This document shows positions 1 to 4,955 of a stretch of 7,472 bases of DNA, one piece after another. The stretch lies in NCBI GenBank assembly GCA_903832395.1, contig CAILBF010000088.1, positions 1-7,472 of the forward strand. The letters are read 5' to 3'. Made by a program: the position numbers and the translations under genes. This stretch comes from an uncultured Actinomycetes bacterium. GTDB lineage: Bacteria; Actinomycetota; Actinomycetes; Nanopelagicales; Nanopelagicaceae. The notes beneath the pieces are model-generated. The model saw only the letters and a program-made list of their open reading frames with translations, was not told the DNA's origin and did not search any database. Positions within the stretch are counted from its first letter, which is position 1; every line of letters begins with the position of its first letter.

Positions 1-242
1 GAGTTAAAGCGAACTACCGTAATGTCGGCCAGCGCCGGCAATCTGTTAGCCGCTTTCTTAAATACATGGCTATCCATCATTCCCCCTGCCGTCGGCAGAG
101 GATGCAAACAGAGAATTGCTCCACGGCTAGAAGCAAGCGGGTCCGCAACTTCGCCAATAAGTTCCACGCTATCTTTCGTGCGAACGTGAAATGGGGTACG
201 TAAAGCCGGCAAAACAGTGCTGGGTCTAATTATCTCGCTCAT
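1..242 (-). CDS. alpha/beta hydrolase, N-terminal part (runs off the left edge)
   Basis: The first 80 codons of a gene that continues beyond base 1. The start is the ATG read from 242 to 240. The protein opens MSEIIRPSTVLPALRTPFHV and continues with a short beta-rich region (VRTKDSVELIGEVADP). It then has a hydrophobic strand (AILCLHPLP), followed by GGMMDSHVF, a helix (KKAANRLPAL) and a second strand (ITVVRFN). Strand, His-Pro turn, helix, strand ending in RFN is the N-terminal half of an alpha/beta hydrolase fold, where the HP turn usually contributes to the oxyanion hole. The LHPLPTAGGMMDSH block resembles a group of actinobacterial serine hydrolases I recall. The nucleophile elbow and catalytic acid/His lie outside the window, so activity and substrate cannot be judged. 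It is divergent from the aldehyde dehydrogenase gene across 38 bases and has the best-looking promoter in the window. Confidence 0.8.
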   Translation of the reverse strand, partial: MSEIIRPSTVLPALRTPFHVRTKDSVELIGEVADPLASSRGAILCLHPLPTAGGMMDSHVFKKAANRLPALADITVVRFN

Positions 243-249
243 GCTACAA

Positions 250-278
250 ATTGTATCGACGCACCACTACGCTTCCAA
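250..278 (-). promoter_or_regulatory. promoter of the alpha/beta hydrolase gene, predicted leaderless
   Basis: Read on the minus strand, TTGGAA (278 to 273) is followed by a 17-base spacer and TACAAT (255 to 250). Seven bases then separate the -10 from the ATG at 242. This is close to a sigma-70/SigA-type consensus: TACAAT matches TATAAT at 5 of 6 positions, and TTGGAA matches TTGACA at 4 of 6. A start site about 7 bases after the -10 falls on the A of the ATG, so the mRNA should have no leader. The -35 end overlaps the region just before the opposing gene's start codon. Confidence 0.65.
268..273 (+). promoter_or_regulatory. possible -10 element of the aldehyde dehydrogenase gene
   Basis: TACGCT lies seven bases before the ATG at 281. 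It fits only the TANNNT core, and the bases 17 upstream (TACAAA, 245-250) are a poor -35. It is listed because the geometry matches the other divergent starts in the window, which supports ATG 281 over the TTG at 251. It overlaps the -35 of the opposing hydrolase promoter by one base, so both promoters could not be occupied at once. Confidence 0.35.
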
Positions 279-280
279 CC

Positions 281-1762
281 ATGGCAACTAAACGTAGGCC
301 CGTCTTTAATTCGAATAATCCCGCCACAGGTGAAGTAGTCGGTACATATCCAATGTTGAATAAGAGTGAAGTTGCCGTACTTGTAGAGCATGCAAGGACT
401 GCTAGTACTAAGTGGCAAGCTTTGAGTTTTGGCGGACGAAAGCAAGTTTTGTTGGCATGGAGCTCATTAATTATTAATCGCATCGAAGAAATCGCCGCGT
501 TAATAACGCTTGAAACTGGAAAGCCTCTCAGTGATGCCAGACTTGAAGTGGGCATTGCTGTCAGTCATATTGGTTGGGCCGCGCGGCATGCTGAATCAAT
601 AATGCGTACGTCTTATCGTCGCCCCGGATTGTTAATGGCCAATATGTCAGCCACGGTTGAGCGATCACCGCTTGGCGTCGTAGGTGTAATTGGTCCATGG
701 AACTATCCGATTTTTACTCCAATTGGTTCGATTTCATACGCACTTGCTGCCGGCAATACCGTTCTCTTTAAGCCAAGTGAATACACACCTGGTGTCGGCA
801 TGTGGCTTGAAGAGAGTTTTAGTGAAGTTGCACCCTTTGCCGATATCTTCACAACAGTTACCGGCCTGGGTGATACTGGAAGCGCACTTTGTACAAGTGG
901 CGTGGATAAAATTTCTTTTACTGGATCTACTCGCACCGCGAAGTTAGTTGCAGCCGACTGCGCATCAACCATGACCCCCGTAGTACTTGAATGTGGTGGA
1001 AAAGATCCAGTCATTGTCGCGGCGGATGCAGATATCAAACGTGCAGTTGATGCAACCATGTGGTCTGCCATGGCCAACGCGGGTCAATCATGTATCGGCG
1101 CAGAGCGCGTTTATGTAGATGAAAAAGTAGCTGAAGAATTCATTGCGCGTGCAATTGAACTTGCTTCAACAATTCACTCTGGCGCCCCGGGGGATGCAAA
1201 CTATGGTCCGGCGACGATGCCGTCGCAAATCAAAGTAATTCAATCCCATATTAAAGCGGCCATCGCAGATGGTGGAACCTGTGTTTATGGTGGTCCAAAA
1301 TCAGTTGCGGCACCTTTTGTGCAGCCCGTGGTATTAATAGATGTCCCAGAAGATTCTGTTGCAATGCGTGAAGAAACTTTCGGGCCAATTATTATCATCA
1401 ATCGTGTTGCTTCGATGCGTGAGGCAATTGAACTATCTAATGCCTCGCGATATGGACTTGGAGCCAATGTCTGGTCCAAGCGAAAGGGCAAGCAGATTGC
1501 ATCAAAACTACAGTGTGGAATGGTTGCAATCAATTCGACCTTTGCTTTTGCCACTATTTCCTCAGTGCCCTTTGGGGGCGTAAAAGACAGCGGTTCGGGT
1601 CGGGTTCATGGCCCAGAAGGTTTACTGGAATACACATTTGCACGCACAGTAGTTCGTACGCGTTTTAATCTACCGCTTCATTTCTTAAGTTTTAAGCGAC
1701 GTCCAACCGATGACTCTTTAATTATTAAATTAGTAAAAATATTAAAGGGACGTCTCGGTTAA
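281..1762 (+). CDS. NAD(P)-dependent aldehyde dehydrogenase, GabD2 (succinate-semialdehyde dehydrogenase)-like
   Basis: A complete 493-residue aldehyde dehydrogenase, which oxidises an aldehyde to the carboxylic acid with NAD(P)+ in the cytoplasm. All family landmarks are present: GPWNYP with the oxyanion Asn141, cofactor-binding Lys164 in FKPSE, the FTGS turn near 213-216, general-base Glu237 in LECGGKDP, nucleophile Cys271 in AGQSCIGAERVYV, and EETFGP near the C-terminus. The end (GSGRVHGPEGLLEYT) resembles mycobacterial GabD2 as I recall it, so succinate semialdehyde is a candidate substrate, but the active-site loop does not settle this. A tail of about 30 residues rich in Arg/Lys and hydrophobic residues follows the catalytic core. 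ATG 281 (MATKRRPVFN) is preferred; an in-frame TTG at 251 would add ten residues with no family resemblance. No ribosome binding site is visible. The stop overlaps that of the convergent gene on the right. Confidence 0.9.
   Translation: MATKRRPVFNSNNPATGEVVGTYPMLNKSEVAVLVEHARTASTKWQALSFGGRKQVLLAWSSLIINRIEEIAALITLETGKPLSDARLEVGIAVSHIGWAARHAESIMRTSYRRPGLLMANMSATVERSPLGVVGVIGPWNYPIFTPIGSISYALAAGNTVLFKPSEYTPGVGMWLEESFSEVAPFADIFTTVTGLGDTGSALCTSGVDKISFTGSTRTAKLVAADCASTMTPVVLECGGKDPVIVAADADIKRAVDATMWSAMANAGQSCIGAERVYVDEKVAEEFIARAIELASTIHSGAPGDANYGPATMPSQIKVIQSHIKAAIADGGTCVYGGPKSVAAPFVQPVVLIDVPEDSVAMREETFGPIIIINRVASMREAIELSNASRYGLGANVWSKRKGKQIASKLQCGMVAINSTFAFATISSVPFGGVKDSGSGRVHGPEGLLEYTFARTVVRTRFNLPLHFLSFKRRPTDDSLIIKLVKILKGRLG
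1759..1762. other. shared bidirectional stop TTAA (convergent 4-base overlap)
   Basis: Bases 1760-1762 are the TAA of the plus-strand aldehyde dehydrogenase gene. Bases 1761 to 1759, read on the minus strand, are the TAA of the small zinc-ribbon-like gene. The four-base palindrome ends both genes and leaves no room for a terminator between them. Confidence 0.9.
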
Positions 1763-2070
1763 TATCTAGGTGCGTTTCTTGTTCGCTCAGTATTAGGTCG
1801 GCGATTATTCTTCTTCGCCCAGCATGCGCTATGCCAGTGTCGGCGGCTCTCTTCATCATCTTCTAGCCACGCAACTATGTGAGGGGTTGCCATAGGAATC
1901 ATTTGATCGCAACCTGGACAGCGATAAGGTTTAGTCGATCCAGCGCCCGTTAATTTACGGACCGTATAGAGACCTTCATCATGTTCCTCAAAAGTTTGAT
2001 GAGAGGTAGCAACATCGCGATCCTCAGACTTTGGCCGCTTGTTCTTGGGGTAGTTTCTGCGCGGGCTCAT
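1759..2070 (-). CDS. small zinc-ribbon-like protein of an actinobacterial family, function unknown
   Basis: A 103-residue protein beginning MSPRRNYPKNKRPKSED, a strongly basic N-terminal tail of about 20 residues. The conserved core is YRCPGCDQMIP (49-59), then TPHIVAWLEDDEESRRHWHSACW (62-84). Cys51, Cys54, His80 and Cys83 form a CxxC...HxxC arrangement expected to hold one zinc ion, with His64 or His78 as alternatives. The C-terminus is again basic (KKNNRRPNTERTRN). The CPGCDQ.IP...PH.VAW......RRHWH..CW pattern matches small actinobacterial proteins I recall, often labelled 'ATP/GTP-binding protein' without support; no P-loop is visible. The basic tails and zinc site suggest nucleic-acid or ribosome contact, but that is inference. 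It is divergent from the ABC transporter cluster across 30 bases and convergent with the aldehyde dehydrogenase gene, sharing a TTAA. Confidence 0.82.
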   Translation of the reverse strand: MSPRRNYPKNKRPKSEDRDVATSHQTFEEHDEGLYTVRKLTGAGSTKPYRCPGCDQMIPMATPHIVAWLEDDEESRRHWHSACWAKKNNRRPNTERTRNAPRY

Positions 2071-2076
2071 GACGCT

Positions 2077-2090
2077 ATTTTCTCATAGTA
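2077..2090 (-). promoter_or_regulatory. candidate -10 elements of the small zinc-ribbon-like gene
   Basis: On the minus strand two hexamers precede the ATG at 2070. TACTAT (2090 to 2085) ends 14 bases before it, which would give a leader of about 7 bases. GAAAAT (2082 to 2077) ends 6 bases before it, which would give a leaderless transcript. TACTAT is the better sequence and GAAAAT the better spacing. Neither has a convincing -35, which would lie inside the opposing ATPase gene. The two -10 regions of this divergent gap overlap. Confidence 0.4.
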
Positions 2091-2094
2091 GTAT
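2089..2094 (+). promoter_or_regulatory. -10 element of the ABC exporter cluster, predicted leaderless
   Basis: TAGTAT sits six bases before the ATG at 2101, so a start 7 bases downstream of it would fall on or next to the A of the start codon. There is no Shine-Dalgarno sequence in the gap. A good -35 is not visible; ATGACG (2069-2074) is a weak candidate with too short a spacer. Confidence 0.5.
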
Positions 2095-2100
2095 CGCTAC

Positions 2101-2952
2101 ATGAACGCAATCGAGGTCAAGGCTCTATCCAAGAGCTACGGCGATATCCACGCCGTTGACGGAATCGATCTATCGATTGCTGAGGGTGAAATCTTTGCCC
2201 TACTTGGTCCAAACGGCGCAGGCAAAACAACCACTGTAGAAATCCTTGAGGGCTTTAGAACGCGTGATAGCGGCGACGTATCAGTCTTAGGTTTTGATCC
2301 CCGTTTAGGCGGACAAGAGGCCCGTCAATGGCGCAATCGTATTGGCATCGTGCTTCAATCTACGTCGGATTCTGGTGATTTATCGGTCATTGAGACCATC
2401 GCCCATTTCAGTGGCTACTACTCCAACCCACGCGATGTTAATGAAGTTATCAACTCTGTAGGTTTGGATGATAAATCCAACTCTCTTATTCGAAAACTAT
2501 CGGGCGGTCAACGCCGACGTTTAGATGTTGCCCTAGGCATCATTGGTAATCCAGAGCTTCTATTTCTCGATGAGCCAACGACAGGCTTTGATCCAGAGGC
2601 ACGGCGGAATTTTTGGGCGCTTATAAAGAAACTGCGGGGCAATGGAACAACAATTGTGCTTACCACTCACTACCTAGATGAGGCCGAAGCTCTCGCCGAT
2701 CGAGTAGGAGTAATAAATAACGGCAGAATCATGGAGATTGCTACCCCTGCCGAGCTAGGTGGTCGATCAACATCAAAGGCGCTAGTTACCTGGCGCGATG
2801 GCCATGAAATAAAATCACAGGCTACCGATAATCCAACGGCTCTAGTCGGCCAATTGACATCGACCTTTAATGGCGAGATACCCGAACTTACCGTTACTCG
2901 CCTCTCGCTCGAAGATATTTACTTGAAAATGATTGGTGTACATCATGAATAA
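2101..2952 (+). CDS. ABC exporter ATP-binding protein (CcmA/DrrA type)
   Basis: A 283-residue ATPase that would power an ABC-2 exporter in the inner membrane. The motifs appear in order: Walker A GPNGAGKTT (36-44), Q-loop at Gln86 (GIVLQS), signature LSGGQ (133-137) followed by RRR, Walker B LLFLDE (153-158) with catalytic Glu158, D-loop TGFDPE (161-166) and H-loop His190 (TTH). Residues from about 215 on are a C-terminal extension typical of drug, lipid or polymer exporters of the DrrA class; its conserved-looking SLEDIYLKM ends the protein. The product is intact. ATG 2101 is the natural start because IEVKALSKSYG follows at once. The gene overlaps the permease by 8 bases (ATGAATAA), so the two are surely co-translated. 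The substrate is unknown. Confidence 0.93.
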   Translation: MNAIEVKALSKSYGDIHAVDGIDLSIAEGEIFALLGPNGAGKTTTVEILEGFRTRDSGDVSVLGFDPRLGGQEARQWRNRIGIVLQSTSDSGDLSVIETIAHFSGYYSNPRDVNEVINSVGLDDKSNSLIRKLSGGQRRRLDVALGIIGNPELLFLDEPTTGFDPEARRNFWALIKKLRGNGTTIVLTTHYLDEAEALADRVGVINNGRIMEIATPAELGGRSTSKALVTWRDGHEIKSQATDNPTALVGQLTSTFNGEIPELTVTRLSLEDIYLKMIGVHHE

Positions 2953-3739
2953 AATACCGAGCGCGCTCTCCCTCGGTTTTCGCCGTGGTGGGTTGGAGAT
3001 TCGCCAGTTCGCACGTCAGCGTGAGTCTGTTATTTTTACACTTTTATTTCCAGTGATGTTGCTTGCAATTTTTGGTTCCGTATTTAAAGACACAATTGCC
3101 CCCGGTGTTACTTTTTCTCAATATTTTGTGGCTGGAATGATTGCATCTGGTCTAGTAAATACCGGTTTTCAAGGCCTGGCAATCACAATTCCTCTAGAGC
3201 GTGACTTCGGTGCCCTTAAGCGTTTACGTGGGACGCCAATGCCGGCATCGAGTTACTTTATAGGCAAAGCCATTTTGGTCTCAGTTAGCATGGTAATTCA
3301 AATACTCATGCTCTTTGGATTTGGGGTAATTTTCTTCGGTGTTCACATGCCGACCAGTGGGAGTAAATGGCTGACTTTCGCTTGGCTGGTCCTTTTAGGA
3401 AGTGCATGCTCGACCGCCCTTGGAATTGCATTTTCAATTGTTCCAAAAAGTGGTCGTGGTGCATCCGCCGTTGTTTCACCAATCGTCATTATTTTGCAGT
3501 TCTTTAGTGGTGTCTTCTTCATCTTCACTCAACTGCCGGCATGGATGCAGCAAGTTGCGGCGATCTTTCCCTTAAAATGGCTAACACAAGGAATGCGATC
3601 GGTATTTTTACCTGATTCATTTGCGACTCAAGAAGTAGCAAAATCCTGGGAAAATGGCCGCACTTTCATCGTTCTTATGATGTGGCTAGCAATTGGAATC
3701 TACTTTTCAGTTCGCAAATTTAAGTGGGATCGTGATTAA
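2945..3739 (+). CDS. ABC-2 type exporter permease
   Basis: A 264-residue integral membrane protein, partner of the ATPase just upstream. About six membrane segments are visible: residues near 29-47, 60-80, 104-132, 142-165, 174-195 and 243-257. The cytoplasmic stretch ERDFGALKRLRGTPMPASSYFIGK between segments 2 and 3 is the typical ABC-2 coupling region that contacts the ATPase. The segment ending FFSGVFFIFTQLPAWMQ, followed by FPLKWLTQGMRS, is also characteristic of the family. ATG 2945 (MNKIPSALSL) is preferred to an in-frame TTG at 2933 because it gives the same 8-base overlap seen at the next junction. No Shine-Dalgarno sequence is visible, so translation probably depends on coupling. Two such subunits would form a dimer with two ATPases. 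Daunorubicin-like drugs, lipids or polysaccharides are family substrates; nothing here decides which. Confidence 0.9.
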   Translation: MNKIPSALSLGFRRGGLEIRQFARQRESVIFTLLFPVMLLAIFGSVFKDTIAPGVTFSQYFVAGMIASGLVNTGFQGLAITIPLERDFGALKRLRGTPMPASSYFIGKAILVSVSMVIQILMLFGFGVIFFGVHMPTSGSKWLTFAWLVLLGSACSTALGIAFSIVPKSGRGASAVVSPIVIILQFFSGVFFIFTQLPAWMQQVAAIFPLKWLTQGMRSVFLPDSFATQEVAKSWENGRTFIVLMMWLAIGIYFSVRKFKWDRD

Positions 3740-4358
3740 ACGCTTTCTAGCGATGGTTCTAGTGGCTATTTTGGTAACTCCAGCTGCTTACGGCGCTACT
3801 AAATCCCCCACTCCAGTAGCTAAGGCAACTGCTAGCAAAAAAGCGACCCCGGTAAAAAAGCCCGTAGTAAAGAAGAGGGTTATTGTTGCAAAAAAGAAAA
3901 TTGTAACTCCATCACCGTCACCAAAGTGGCCTCCAGCAGGCTTTAAATCTAATGGCGAAGTCTTTGCAAAAATTCCAACTGCTAAAGAGTTAGTGAGTAC
4001 CGTATCTAATAATGTCTCCCTGACGCGACAATTAGCGCAGTTAGTAGATGGGGTGCGAATTTGTGAGAAGTTTGCCTGTGGTGCGGTGCAGTTAGCATCG
4101 GCTAATGGTTGCACTTGGTGGGAAATAAGTGCCAATGTTGTGGGTCAAACTTCAGCCGATGATAAGACAATCCGAAACTTTGGACTTATCCAAATGTTAG
4201 GGGCGCGAACAGCGCCTAAACAGATAACCACGATTTTGCTAATAAGTCAGGAGCCCCTTGAACTTCATCACTCTGTTTCTGGTGTATCAGCAAATTGCCA
4301 CCACGATACTACGACGTTAAAGCTTCCAAGTTCTACGTATACAGTCGTCAATAATTAA
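3732..4358 (+). CDS. secreted basic Lys/Pro-rich protein with four cysteines, function unknown
   Basis: I do not recognise this protein. From GTG 3732 it has 208 residues. Residues 1-22 are a signal peptide: positive start (IKRF), hydrophobic core (LAMVLVAILV) and a likely cleavage site after AYGA. There is no lipobox Cys. Residues 24-65 are a low-complexity linker of Lys, Ala, Pro, Thr and Val with 13 basic residues and no acidic ones, ending TPSPSPK. The domain from about 66 to 208 has four cysteines (111, 116, 127, 189), which could form two disulfides outside the membrane, plus NGCTWWEI and a CHHD motif. GTG is chosen because it puts the charged residues first and overlaps the permease stop by 8 bases (GTGATTAA). 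An in-frame ATG at 3693 would add 13 residues before the signal peptide. It may assist the exporter or bind the cell wall; both are guesses. Confidence 0.75.
   Translation: MIKRFLAMVLVAILVTPAAYGATKSPTPVAKATASKKATPVKKPVVKKRVIVAKKKIVTPSPSPKWPPAGFKSNGEVFAKIPTAKELVSTVSNNVSLTRQLAQLVDGVRICEKFACGAVQLASANGCTWWEISANVVGQTSADDKTIRNFGLIQMLGARTAPKQITTILLISQEPLELHHSVSGVSANCHHDTTTLKLPSSTYTVVNN
4355..4358. other. second shared bidirectional stop TTAA (convergent 4-base overlap)
   Basis: TAA 4356-4358 ends the secreted-protein gene, and the minus-strand TAA read from 4357 to 4355 ends the adenosyltransferase gene. The arrangement is identical to that at 1759-1762. No hairpin with a T-run is present around it. 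Confidence 0.9.
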
Positions 4359-4927
4359 CGATTAGCTCCCGGTACCCATAATTGGTCGCCAATTTCTTTA
4401 TTTGCGTGGCGCGCCAAAACGAATAGAAGATCGGAACAACGATTTAGATACTTGGCCGTTATGGGACTAACTCCCCCACCAAAAGCATGTATGGCAGCCC
4501 ACGTGCAACGTTCAGCACGACGTACAACTGTTCGGGCTACATGCAAATGAGCAGCTGCAGGTGTGCCTGAAGGAAGAACAAACGAGCGAAGAGATTCAAG
4601 TTCTCCATTGTATTTATCAATTTGAGTTTCTAAATATGTAACCTGTGATTCCAAAACTCGTAACGGTTCAAAGGCTGGTGAGTCGACAACGGGCGTACAT
4701 AAATCGGCACCCACATCAAATAAATCATTTTGAATTCGAACTAAAAGTGCGCGGACATCTTCACCTAGCTCGTCGGTAGAGAGGACAACACCGATTGAGG
4801 AGTTGGCTTCATCCACCGTGGCATACGCCTCAAGGCGAGGGTCATTCTTTGATGTTCGACTCATGTCTCCAAGAGAAGTCGTACCGTCATCGCCAGTCTT
4901 TGTATAAATACGCGTCAAATTAACCAT
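4355..4927 (-). CDS. pduO: PduO-type cob(I)alamin adenosyltransferase
   Basis: A 190-residue enzyme that transfers the 5'-deoxyadenosyl group of ATP to cob(I)alamin, making the coenzyme adenosylcobalamin in the cytoplasm. The N-terminal ATP-binding loop is clear (TRIYTKTGDDGTTSLGD, residues 5-21). It is followed by LEAYATVDEANSSIG (32-46), the helical segment IQNDLFDVGADL, then FVLPSGTPAAAHLHVARTVVRRAER (116-140), which holds the Arg and Glu residues that bind ATP and cobalamin in the MMAB/PduO family. YLNRCSDLLFVLAR follows near the C-terminus. Length and order are those of the single-domain family, which is usually trimeric. No cobalamin riboswitch, transport gene or adenosylcobalamin-dependent enzyme lies in the window, so its client enzymes are elsewhere. 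It is divergent from murA, the same pairing I recall in Mycobacterium tuberculosis. Confidence 0.94.
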   Translation of the reverse strand: MVNLTRIYTKTGDDGTTSLGDMSRTSKNDPRLEAYATVDEANSSIGVVLSTDELGEDVRALLVRIQNDLFDVGADLCTPVVDSPAFEPLRVLESQVTYLETQIDKYNGELESLRSFVLPSGTPAAAHLHVARTVVRRAERCTWAAIHAFGGGVSPITAKYLNRCSDLLFVLARHANKEIGDQLWVPGANR

Positions 4928-4949
4928 GCCCCTAGCCTATAAGTAGACT
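4920..4949 (+). promoter_or_regulatory. promoter of murA-glpX, predicted leaderless
   Basis: TAGACT (4944-4949) lies six bases before the murA ATG at 4956. TTAACC (4920-4925, 4 of 6 to TTGACA) lies 18 bases upstream of it. The -35 falls across the first codons of the opposing adenosyltransferase gene. There is no purine-rich ribosome binding site in the remaining bases (GCGGCC), so initiation from a leaderless mRNA is the simplest reading. Confidence 0.55.
4934..4939 (-). promoter_or_regulatory. -10 element of the adenosyltransferase gene, predicted leaderless
   Basis: On the minus strand TAGGCT is followed by AGGGGC and the ATG at 4927. The six-base spacing matches the other divergent starts. 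AGGGG is Shine-Dalgarno-like but only one base from the ATG, too close to act as one. The opposing -10 of murA is only four bases away, so the two promoters must exclude each other. No good -35 is seen. Confidence 0.45.
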
Positions 4950-4955
4950 GCGGCC

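Noticed and set aside
251..280. TTG start giving a ten-residue extension of the aldehyde dehydrogenase
   Set aside because: The extra residues (MYRRTTTLPT) fit no family pattern and would put the start inside the opposing hydrolase promoter. ATG 281 gives the usual N-terminus.
703..1077. Minus-strand open frame of 124 codons inside the aldehyde dehydrogenase gene
   Set aside because: It is antisense to the part of the enzyme running from the conserved Asn141 block to just before the catalytic Cys. No family resemblance or start signal supports it.
3836..3902. A-rich repeat-like stretch (several AAAAAAG runs)
   Set aside because: These are Lys codons of the basic linker in frame, not a tandem DNA repeat with a fixed unit.
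3788..4135. Minus-strand open frame of 115 codons opposite the secreted protein
   Set aside because: Its Phe/Thr-rich sequence is the complement of the Lys codons in the linker. The plus frame has a proper signal peptide and a coupled start, so this is a shadow.
2101..4358. ABC cluster as a bacteriocin or lantibiotic system with its own precursor and immunity genes
   Set aside because: There is no leader-type short peptide, modification enzyme or peptidase domain. The third gene has a standard Sec signal peptide, which does not need an ABC exporter for secretion.
4928..4955. Cobalamin riboswitch before the adenosyltransferase gene
   Set aside because: The gap is only 28 bases, far too short for the aptamer, and no B12-box-like sequence is visible.
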